Assembly (NCBI GenBank): GCA_013202315.1
Contig: JABMRZ010000119.1
Span: 1 to 5,283, forward strand
DNA from: Candidatus Tariuqbacter arcticus
GTDB taxonomy: Bacteria > Electryoneota > Tariuqbacteria > Tariuqbacterales > Tariuqbacteraceae
Length of the DNA stretch: 5,283 nucleotides
Direction: 5' to 3'
Position 1 is the stretch's first letter. Each line of letters starts with the position of its first letter. Below, piece after piece: positions 1-5,271 of this stretch. The notes under the pieces are model-generated. The model ran no database searches and was not told the origin of the DNA. It saw nothing but the letters and a program-made list of their open reading frames with translations. The position numbers were made by a program, and so were the translations under genes.

Positions 1-864
1 GGCAACGGCTTCATCTGGCACTGGGACGAATACCACCAGGTCTTTTCAATGGTAGCCAACGGCTGGTTCGATAACGGTTTCTACGACCCCGGCGCTTGGA
101 ACACCTACACCACCCGCCCCTCCGCCGCCATCGACCCGGAAACCGGGGACTTATACTGTATGTATCAACGCTATTTCCAGCCCCTCGGTCCTTCAACCCA
201 ATATCCCTACCCCTATCAGGTGGGCGACACCACCGACTTCTCCGAAACTGGCTATCCCAACGGCGAAGTCTGGGTGACCAAATCGACAAGTAACGGCTGG
301 AGATGGGCTGAAGGAACTAATGTTACCGGGACATCTTCGCCCAATGCCCTGCCCGGAGACTGCCAGAGCGAACTGACTCCCAGTATGTATCAGGAAATCG
401 TCGACGGATACTGCCATATATTCTATATCCTGGATAAGGACGCCGGCGCCGTAGTCCAGAACGAAGGAACCTGGACCCTGAATGACGCCGTCTACCAGCG
501 CGTCCCCATAGATTCAATAGCCGACCTTCCAATATTACCGCTCTACCCGATGCACTGCGATACTACCCAAGCTGTCGAACCGGGTCCAGGCAGTCGCCCA
601 ACCGAATTCACCCTTCACCCCCCATACCCCAACCCCTTCAACCCTTCGACTAAATTACACTTCGACCTCCCCGTTTCAGGGGAAGTTTCACTGGTGATAT
701 ACGATATCAAAGGTCGGGAAGTATCTCGCTTGATTGATGGCTGGCATTCCGCCGGAAAGTATGAAACCCATTTCAAGGCGGAGCATTGCGCCAGCGGAAT
801 ATATTTCGCCCGCCTCACCGCCGGAGATGTCCAACAAACCCAAAAACTCCTGTTAATCAAATAA
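1..864 (+). CDS. C-terminal part of a secreted sialidase-like (BNR-type) protein with a T9SS type A sorting tail; 5' end off the window
   Basis: The frame is open from base 1 and ends at TAA 862-864, giving 287 visible residues. The ATG at 49 is internal: the reading before it (GNGFIWHWDEYHQVFS) looks like normal coding sequence, so the true start lies outside. Residues 1 to about 180 resemble the beta-propeller-like exported proteins annotated as sialidase/BNR family: 'SAAIDPETGDLYCMYQRY' with its D-x-x-T-G-x-L-Y core, then 'GEVWVTKSTSNGWRW' (the S-T-x-x-G-x-x-W form of a BNR box) leading into 'NVTGTSS', then 'GYCHIFYILDKDAGA'. No sialidase catalytic residues can be assigned in this fragment, so the enzyme activity is unknown. 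Residues about 201-287 form a type IX secretion sorting domain: PNPFNPST (210-217), 'VIYDIKGREV', 'SGIYFARL' and the end QKLLLIK. The protein is therefore probably surface-exposed or released. Many codons end in C. The sorting-tail call is firm; the propeller call is by resemblance only. Confidence 0.85.
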   Translation, partial: GNGFIWHWDEYHQVFSMVANGWFDNGFYDPGAWNTYTTRPSAAIDPETGDLYCMYQRYFQPLGPSTQYPYPYQVGDTTDFSETGYPNGEVWVTKSTSNGWRWAEGTNVTGTSSPNALPGDCQSELTPSMYQEIVDGYCHIFYILDKDAGAVVQNEGTWTLNDAVYQRVPIDSIADLPILPLYPMHCDTTQAVEPGPGSRPTEFTLHPPYPNPFNPSTKLHFDLPVSGEVSLVIYDIKGREVSRLIDGWHSAGKYETHFKAEHCASGIYFARLTAGDVQQTQKLLLIK

Positions 865-883
865 CCGCCTTTTAATTCAATTC

Positions 884-910
884 AGCCCCCAATTCCGGAG
901 GCTTTGTTTA
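884..910 (+). terminator. possible rho-independent terminator of the sialidase-like gene
   Basis: About 20 bases after the stop codon, AGCC (884-887) can pair with GGCT (900-903). After one C-A mismatch, CC (889-890) pairs with GG (897-898) around a 6-base loop. The right arm runs into TTTGTTTA, a short T-rich run. The stem is short and imperfect, so this is a candidate only. Its position between two genes separated by 144 bases suits a transcript end. Confidence 0.35.
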
Positions 911-932
911 TACTTCAACCGCGCAAATATCC

Positions 933-1000
933 TTGACTTTCTTATAAAATAGTCTGCATTTATAGCACGGATCCTCGGCTTCAGTTTCTACTATTATAAC
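933..1000 (+). promoter_or_regulatory. weak promoter-like region upstream of rdgB
   Basis: A TTGACT (933-938) matches five of six bases of a sigma70 -35 box, but no good -10 box sits 16-18 bases further on. The nearest candidates, TTTATA at 959 and TATAGC at 961, are too far. A second candidate is TATAAC at 995-1000, which has no matching -35. It would place the transcript start almost on the rdgB ATG at 1009, giving a very short or absent leader. FCB bacteria often use -7/-33 elements unlike sigma70 consensus, and I see no clear TAnnTTTG here. A promoter somewhere in this spacer is likely from layout, but its exact position is not established. Confidence 0.25.
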
Positions 1001-1008
1001 CCAATATT

Positions 1009-1623
1009 ATGCCCATCATCCTGATCGCCACCCGCAATAAAGACAAAGTCCTGGAAATCAACCACAAGCTGAAAGGATTAGGGCTCGAAGTGAAAAGCTT
1101 CCTCGATTTCCCCCACATCCCGGAAGTTATTGAAGATGGAAAGACCATCGAAGAAAACGCCTTGAAAAAAGCGCGAATTGGATTCTTTGCGACAGGGTTG
1201 ACCACCTTGTCCGACGACACCGGCATAGAAGTGGAAGCCTTGAACGGCGCCCCAGGGTTATATTCCAGCCGATACGCCGGTGACAATGCCAGCTACGCCG
1301 ATAATCGTCATAAATTACTGCGCGAATTGGAAGGGATTCCCATTGAAAAACGCCGAGCCGTCTTCCGAACGGTGGTGGTTATCTTTGATAAGGACGGATT
1401 CAATCAATTGGAAGGACGATGTGAAGGCTTGATAACCGAAGACGAGCGCGGGACTGGGGGCTTCGGCTACGACCCCATATTCCTGCTCCCGGAATACGGA
1501 ATGACCTTCGCAGAAATGCCCCTGAAATTGAAAAACCGCGTCTCCCACCGCGGACGGGCGGTGGAAAAAGCGATTCAAATCATCCGCGAAAAATTGAAGA
1601 TTTACCCTGAAAATAGGATTTAG
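1009..1623 (+). CDS. rdgB: RdgB/HAM1-family dITP/XTP (non-canonical purine NTP) pyrophosphatase
   Basis: This 204-residue cytoplasmic enzyme is expected to hydrolyse dITP, ITP and XTP to the monophosphate and pyrophosphate, keeping deaminated purines out of DNA and RNA. The family hallmarks are present in order. ATRNKDKVLE (7-16) has the T/N/K nucleotide-binding pattern. E47/E48-x-x-A-L-K-K (EENALKKA, 48-55) follows. SDDTGIEVEALNGAPG (68-83) contains the double Asp used for metal binding and catalysis in this family, and SSRYAG (86-91) comes next. GGFGYDPIF (150-158) and NRVSHRGRA (176-184) are the purine-recognition and C-terminal signatures. The length matches the usual roughly 200 residues. 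The ATG at 1009 puts the ATRNKDK motif at the normal distance from the N-terminus; there is no Shine-Dalgarno before it (CCAATATT precedes the ATG). The last codons, Asn-Arg-Ile-stop, overlap a heptamer repeat array (see 1614-1641), so the extreme C-terminus may be recently altered. Neighbours are secreted proteins unrelated in function. Confidence 0.96.
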   Translation: MPIILIATRNKDKVLEINHKLKGLGLEVKSFLDFPHIPEVIEDGKTIEENALKKARIGFFATGLTTLSDDTGIEVEALNGAPGLYSSRYAGDNASYADNRHKLLRELEGIPIEKRRAVFRTVVVIFDKDGFNQLEGRCEGLITEDERGTGGFGYDPIFLLPEYGMTFAEMPLKLKNRVSHRGRAVEKAIQIIREKLKIYPENRI

Positions 1624-1641
1624 GGGTTAGGGGTTAGAGGC
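1614..1641. repeat. four-copy 7-base tandem repeat (TAGGGGT type) overlapping the rdgB stop codon
   Basis: Read in one phase, the copies are TAGGATT (1614-1620), TAGGGGT (1621-1627), TAGGGGT (1628-1634) and TAGAGGC (1635-1641). The two central copies are identical and the outer two are diverged. The first copy lies inside the rdgB coding region, and the second begins with the rdgB stop codon TAG (1621-1623). The array resembles G-rich heptamer repeats seen between genes in many environmental bacterial genomes. There are only two GGGG runs, so a strong G-quadruplex is not supported. Confidence 0.8.
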
Positions 1642-1645
1642 TGTC

Positions 1646-1670
1646 ATTCCCGCATGCTTTTCGCGGGAAT
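1646..1670. repeat. REP-like palindrome (ATTCCCGC ... GCGGGAAT)
   Basis: ATTCCCGC (1646-1653) and GCGGGAAT (1663-1670) are perfect 8-base inverted arms around a 9-base loop (1654-1662). The surrounding GTC before and CCATAC after give the familiar form of dispersed 'GTCATTCCCGC...GCGGGAATCC' repeats found between genes in many bacteria, including the ATTCCC/GGGAAT core of the neisserial dRS3 element. As RNA it would fold stably 23 bases after the rdgB stop and could protect or end that transcript. No T-run follows, so it is not a standard terminator. Confidence 0.75.
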
Positions 1671-1696
1671 CCATACCCAATTTTCATTCTAAGTTG

Positions 1697-1711
1697 TGCG
1701 CTAAAGGCGCA
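1697..1711. other. small GC hairpin (TGCGC-TAAAG-GCGCA)
   Basis: TGCGC (1697-1701) and GCGCA (1707-1711) are perfect 5-base arms around the loop TAAAG, and flanking G-T wobbles could extend the stem slightly. It is the second hairpin in the rdgB-cotH spacer. Its function is not evident; it could be part of the same mobile or dispersed repeat unit as the palindrome at 1646-1670. Confidence 0.4.
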
Positions 1712-1768
1712 TGAGGATTTACATATAAAGAATATCGCCCAAACCCAAAGGATGAATACAATTCACCA

Positions 1769-1774
1769 TATAAT
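1769..1774 (+). promoter_or_regulatory. isolated TATAAT, possible -10 box for the CotH gene
   Basis: TATAAT is a perfect sigma70 -10 hexamer lying 99 bases before the CotH start codon. The sequence 17 bases upstream (CAAAGG, 1746-1751) is not a -35 box, and no extended -10 TG is present. If used, transcription would begin near 1781, just before the hairpin at 1791-1822. AT-rich spacers produce such hexamers by chance, so support is modest. Confidence 0.3.
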
Positions 1775-1790
1775 AACATCAGAGACCGGA

Positions 1791-1830
1791 AATCCCCCCT
1801 TTTGTAAAGTGGTGTGGGGATTCTTTTTCT
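1791..1830 (+). terminator. hairpin with T-rich tail in the CotH leader: terminator or attenuator candidate
   Basis: AATCCCC (1791-1797) pairs perfectly with GGGGATT (1816-1822), and inside it CTTT (1799-1802) pairs with AAAG (1806-1809) around TGT. The right arm is followed by CTTTTTCT. Stem plus T-run is the layout of a rho-independent terminator on the + strand. It could end read-through from rdgB, or, if the TATAAT at 1769 is a promoter, act as an attenuator in the CotH leader. The six bases TGGTGT (1810-1815) break what looks like a once more symmetric CCCCCC-TTT/AAA-GGGGGG repeat. Confidence 0.5.
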
Positions 1831-1873
1831 AAATTAGATTTGACTTGGGATTTCGGAAACAACCCGAATTGAT

Positions 1874-4800
1874 ATGAAGAAGAGACTAATTATTATAGTA
1901 TGCTTGTTATTCTTGCCCGCGATTCACGCAAACTTATCCGCAGAATCCGCTTTCTACGGAATCAATTGTTGGAATCAAGCGCCCTCGTTCACCACCCCCC
2001 AGGGAAATCTATTCATTCCCGACCTACCCTATTCCGCCGCAAACGGATTCGGCTATCAAGGCGGCAATTCCTGCAGCACCAATCCCCGTGACCTGGTCGG
2101 CGGAACCGAAGGACTTACACCGCTCTACACCGGCAGGCGAGCCTGGGAATATCAATTCAGCTATCTGTTCGACCTGAATGCGGGATTCTATGCGGTGACG
2201 CTTTATCTCTGCGAATTGGTGCAGCATGGGGATGATTTTCGCGTCTTCTCCATAAGCATCGATGGTGATACTCTGGTGCAGGATTTGGACATTTTCGAAG
2301 TTGTGGGCAAGGAATATGCATTGCCTCAACGATTCCTGGTGAATTGTCTGGACGGTCAACTCGATGTGACTTTCATCCCCGTCATCAGCGGGGGAACCGT
2401 CAGCGCGCTTTCGGTTCAATCTGTTTCATCCGATGTTTCGCCGCCGCAGCCTGTACAAGGCTTCAACGCCATCGGCGGCTACGAAATGAACATCCTTTAC
2501 TGGGAAGCGAACACCGAGCCGGATTTGGCCGGATACAAAGTCTACCGGCGCATGCCCGGCTCCACCTGGGAATTGGTTATGCCGGAGTTGAACCAATTAT
2601 CCCGCTATCTGGATTATATTGTATCAACCGGGATAACTTATGAATATAAGGTCATAGCGCAGGATTTTTGGGGGAATCAATCCGGTCCCAGCGATTCCCT
2701 GACCGCCATTGCGGTTCCCAGCGAATCCAGCCAGCTTCCCATATACGAAATGACCATCAGCGAAGAGAACCTCTATATTCTGAACGGTGATATTTGGTCT
2801 GAGGAATATGTCGACGCCGATTTGACCTTGGAAGGTGAATTCTTCCAAGGCGCAGGGGTGCGATATCGAGGCGATATGACGCGCTATCATAGCAAGAAGA
2901 ATTATAAGCTGAATCTACCCCCGGGGATGTCCTTCAACGATAGGGATAAACTAAATCTCCAGGCGGAATTCTTCGAAACTACGATGATTAAAGACCGGTT
3001 ATGCTACCAAACCTTTGATTTATTGAACTGTCTGAATCCACTCTACAATAATGTCCACCTGAAGCTGAACGGAAAATACATCGGCGTCTACCTCGATACC
3101 GAGCAAATAGATAATAAATTTCTGCAGAGGAATGGTTTTTCTACAGCGGGGAATTTATACAAATGCTACTCCGACCTCTCCATACTACCAACCTTAGAAG
3201 ACTACCAGGAGAAATACACCAAAGAAAATAACCCTGAATCCTCCTGGGATGATATCATAGACTTCATCCAGTGGGTTAACCTTTCCACCCCTGAAGACTT
3301 CCATAATGAAGCCGGCGCCAAATTCACACTGGACGATTATCTTGACAATTACACTGTTTTAATAGCAAGCGGTGATTTGGATTTCACCGTTCACAACTAT
3401 TTTATGTATATTAATCCCATTGATGAACGCTGGCGCTTCATTTGTTTCGATCATGATTTCTCCTTTATTAATCCCCAATCCGCAATCGACTTGGGGACGG
3501 AGGAATCTCCTTATGGCGACTTTTGGAATAAATTGTTGGACAGAGTATTGGAAGATTCGCTGTTCCGCTACGCATACTGTAAAAAGCTGGAAAGATTCCT
3601 CGATGATGGTTTCGCAGTTGAAAATGTTCAAAATATGATAACGGCTGTTCATCAAGATATTTCATACGACGCAATCCGGGATGTCTATGAGTATGGGTGG
3701 GAAGAGCCGGATTCATTCCTGAACGGGCTGGATTATCTGAACGAATTCGTTGAAGCTAGAATCCCCTTCCTGCAGGGTGAAATACCGGATTTCATCACTG
3801 ATCCCGACCTCACAGCCTATTTCCGCCTCAACGAAATTCAGAGCGGCAACCAATCCACCATCCAGGACGAAGCGGGCGATTACGACCCTTGGATTGAAAT
3901 TACTAACATCGCCCCGGTCGAACTCGATTTGGAAGGATTCACCCTGCATTGTGGAGAAGACTCTTGGACGCTGCCGGCGGAAGCTTTGGTGGACGATTAT
4001 GGTTTCCTGATCCTCTGGCTGGATGGAGAACCGGATGAAGGGGCTCTGCATTGCAATTTCACCCTGCCCCTGGAGGGCGGCGGACTGCTGCTCAAAGGTC
4101 CCGAAGGCGAAACGGCGGATTCAGTGGCCTATCCGAGCCGGGGGGAAGATGAGGTCTGGGCGCGGGAGGAAGACGGGGTAGGGGAATGGTCACTAAATCT
4201 CAATCCCACCCCTGGTATTTCCAATAATACGCCCGCCGGCCCATTTGCGTTAGTGATAAACGAATTATTAGCTTTCAACGATAATGTCAACCCTGATCCC
4301 GTCGGGGAATATGATGACTGGGCCGAAATCTACAATCTAAGCGCCTATACCATCCCCTTGGAAGGTTTATACTTGACCGATGATTTCTTTAATCCCAACA
4401 AATGGGTTTTTCCGGATACATCGATCCTGCCGGGAAGTTTCATCTTAGTGTGGTGTGATGATGAACCGGAACAGGGTCCGATGCACGCTTCATTCAGACT
4501 TTCTGGCAGCGGAGAACAAATAGGAATATACGATCAAGACGGCATTACCCCCATCAACACTATCACTTTCCCCCAGCAGACGACGGATATCAGTTACGGC
4601 CGTTTGCCGGATGGAACGGAGAATTGGTTATCGCTCAATCCCACGCCGGGAACGCGGAATATTGCTCTATATATTGGTGATTGGTCGCTTCCGCAAAGAT
4701 TCGTTCTGGACCCGAATCGTCCTAATCCATTCAATTCATCGACCATTATTCATTTTGAATTGCCGCGCGCTTCCTATGTAACCCTGAAAATCTTCGATAT

Positions 4801-4957
4801 TCTGGGACGGGAAGTTACGCAATTACAGGATGGAATTCTTGAGGCGGGATATTATGACTTCAACTTCGATGCCTCAGGATTAGCGTCAGGTATCTACTTT
4901 TGCCATCTGCGGTCCGAATCGTTCGTTTCCACCAGAAAAATGCTGCTTTTGCGTTAA
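1874..4957 (+). CDS. secreted multidomain CotH-kinase protein: malectin-like, FN3, CotH, two lamin-tail domains, T9SS tail
   Basis: The product has 1027 residues. Residues 1 to about 23 form a Sec signal peptide (MKKR, then IIIVCLLFLPAI, cleavage near AIHA or LSA). Residues about 25-185 are malectin-like, a carbohydrate-binding fold ('YAVTLYLCEL', 'DDFRVFSISIDGDTLVQDLDIFE'). Residues about 188-281 are fibronectin type III ('YWEANTEPDLAGYKVYR'). Residues about 288-635 are CotH kinase: G-V-R-Y-R-G-D (328-334), S-K-K-N-Y-K-L (340-346), 'LKLNGKYIGVYLDTEQID' (396-413), D503 with N508 in 'GDLDFTVHNYFMY', and FDHDFSF (525-531), the expected catalytic and metal-binding sites. Two lamin-tail domains follow at about 645-785 and 790-930. 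The T9SS sorting tail is 938-1027 (PNPFNSST, 'ILGREV', 'SGIYF', KMLLLR). Bacterial CotH proteins are atypical protein kinases; the substrate here is unknown. The ATG at 1874 is chosen because the signal peptide starts there; no Shine-Dalgarno precedes it. It is probably transcribed alone, 250 bases after rdgB. Individual domain borders are approximate. Confidence 0.93.
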   Translation: MKKRLIIIVCLLFLPAIHANLSAESAFYGINCWNQAPSFTTPQGNLFIPDLPYSAANGFGYQGGNSCSTNPRDLVGGTEGLTPLYTGRRAWEYQFSYLFDLNAGFYAVTLYLCELVQHGDDFRVFSISIDGDTLVQDLDIFEVVGKEYALPQRFLVNCLDGQLDVTFIPVISGGTVSALSVQSVSSDVSPPQPVQGFNAIGGYEMNILYWEANTEPDLAGYKVYRRMPGSTWELVMPELNQLSRYLDYIVSTGITYEYKVIAQDFWGNQSGPSDSLTAIAVPSESSQLPIYEMTISEENLYILNGDIWSEEYVDADLTLEGEFFQGAGVRYRGDMTRYHSKKNYKLNLPPGMSFNDRDKLNLQAEFFETTMIKDRLCYQTFDLLNCLNPLYNNVHLKLNGKYIGVYLDTEQIDNKFLQRNGFSTAGNLYKCYSDLSILPTLEDYQEKYTKENNPESSWDDIIDFIQWVNLSTPEDFHNEAGAKFTLDDYLDNYTVLIASGDLDFTVHNYFMYINPIDERWRFICFDHDFSFINPQSAIDLGTEESPYGDFWNKLLDRVLEDSLFRYAYCKKLERFLDDGFAVENVQNMITAVHQDISYDAIRDVYEYGWEEPDSFLNGLDYLNEFVEARIPFLQGEIPDFITDPDLTAYFRLNEIQSGNQSTIQDEAGDYDPWIEITNIAPVELDLEGFTLHCGEDSWTLPAEALVDDYGFLILWLDGEPDEGALHCNFTLPLEGGGLLLKGPEGETADSVAYPSRGEDEVWAREEDGVGEWSLNLNPTPGISNNTPAGPFALVINELLAFNDNVNPDPVGEYDDWAEIYNLSAYTIPLEGLYLTDDFFNPNKWVFPDTSILPGSFILVWCDDEPEQGPMHASFRLSGSGEQIGIYDQDGITPINTITFPQQTTDISYGRLPDGTENWLSLNPTPGTRNIALYIGDWSLPQRFVLDPNRPNPFNSSTIIHFELPRASYVTLKIFDILGREVTQLQDGILEAGYYDFNFDASGLASGIYFCHLRSESFVSTRKMLLLR

Positions 4958-5027
4958 GAATTCATAATTGGCGCCCGCGAAGGGTAAATTTTATTGTGAA
5001 CCATCTTGCATGTTTACTGCTTTGACA

Positions 5028-5060
5028 TCGACAACAAATTGTCGACATTTCTTTGTTCCG
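5028..5060 (+). terminator. perfect 7-base hairpin downstream of the CotH gene, weak terminator candidate
   Basis: TCGACAA (5028-5034) and TTGTCGA (5039-5045) are perfect arms around the loop CAAA, 70 bases after the CotH stop codon. CATTTCTTTGTTCC follows, which is T-rich but not a clean T-run. The stem is mostly A-T and G-C mixed. It may end the CotH transcript or may be one more small palindrome of the repeat-rich spacer. Confidence 0.35.
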
Positions 5061-5076
5061 ATATCAGATATTACCA

Positions 5077-5136
5077 CTTGTCATTTGTCATTCGTCACTC
5101 GTCATTTGTATCTTAAATCAGTGACTAATGACAAAT
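5077..5136. repeat. YTYGTCA heptamer array with an inverted copy (large imperfect stem-loop)
   Basis: The tandem 7-base units are CTTGTCA (5077), TTTGTCA (5084), TTCGTCA (5091), CTCGTCA (5098) and a broken TTTGTAT (5105). After 'CTTAAATCA', the segment GTGACTAATGACAAAT (5121-5136) is the reverse complement of 5083-5098 (ATTTGTCATTCGTCAC) with one mismatch in 16. As single strand it can fold into a 16-base stem with a 22-base loop. The heptamers resemble the TGACAAA-type short tandem repeats known from cyanobacterial and other bacterial spacers. Any open frame read through it is repeat translation, not a gene. Confidence 0.75.
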
Positions 5137-5143
5137 TCAACTG

Positions 5144-5185
5144 CCCCACAGGGGTCGCCTCTTCTAGACGAAGTCCCGGACGAAG
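5144..5185. repeat. CCCC-ACA-GGGG hairpin and GACGAAG direct repeat
   Basis: CCCC (5144-5147) and GGGG (5151-5154) flank ACA, a tight 4-base-pair hairpin. Just after it, GACGAAG occurs twice (5167-5173 and 5179-5185), 12 bases apart, around the near-palindrome GTCCCGGAC (5173-5181); TCTA at 5163 and TAGA at 5188 sit symmetrically outside. This 45-base piece is clearly more GC-rich than the AT-rich sequence after it, which suggests an inserted repeat unit. No known element can be named from the sequence. Confidence 0.5.
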
Positions 5186-5190
5186 GGTAG

Positions 5191-5252
5191 ATTCTTAATT
5201 TTAAATTCTTAAATTCTAGCCAAAAATATTTGAAATTCGCTATGAATATTTG
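5191..5252. repeat. AT-rich direct repeats (ATTCTTAA and AATATTTG)
   Basis: ATTCTTAA occurs at 5191-5198 and 5205-5212 (a 14-base period with further matching A/T bases). AATATTTG occurs at 5225-5232 and 5245-5252. The stretch is strongly AT-rich and could hold a promoter for a gene to the right of the window, but no convincing -35/-10 pair can be picked out. Confidence 0.4.
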
Positions 5253-5253
5253 C

Positions 5254-5271
5254 CACAGAGAACACAGAGAT
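5254..5271. repeat. CACAGAGA tandem repeat
   Basis: CACAGAGAA (5254-5262) is followed directly by CACAGAGAT (5263-5271) and then ACACAAGG, a diverged third unit. The string 'CCACAGAGAACACAGAGA' is a recurrent short intergenic repeat in many bacterial genomes. It runs to the right edge, so its full extent is unknown. Confidence 0.55.

Noticed and set aside
1..864. Neuraminidase catalytic function for the first gene
   Set aside because: Only BNR-like and propeller-like strings are visible; the catalytic Arg/Tyr/Asp residues of true sialidases cannot be assigned in the fragment.
981..1286. 101-codon open frame on the minus strand over the 5' part of rdgB
   Set aside because: It lies antisense to a gene with full family motifs and shows no domain of its own; it is a shadow frame.
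1620..1640. G-quadruplex or telomere-like function of the TTAGGGG repeat
   Set aside because: Only two GGGG runs are present, too few for a stable intramolecular quadruplex, and the array is internal and short.
1840..1868. TTGACT at 1840-1845 as a -35 box for the CotH gene
   Set aside because: The matching -10 would fall on CCCGAA just before the start codon, leaving no plausible transcript start.
1852..1868. TTCGG/CCGAA mini-hairpin just before the CotH start codon
   Set aside because: A 5-base stem this close to the start could affect translation, but arms this short are common by chance and nothing else supports it.
2024..2419. 131-codon minus-strand frame inside the CotH gene
   Set aside because: It is antisense to the malectin-like region, which has clear protein-level motifs, and carries no recognisable features.
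5077..5136. CRISPR array
   Set aside because: Units are 7 bases with no spacers between them; a CRISPR needs longer repeats separated by unique spacers.
4968..5198. 76-codon open frame after the CotH gene
   Set aside because: It has no known domain, its residues come from the heptamer and palindrome repeats it crosses, and no ribosome site precedes it.
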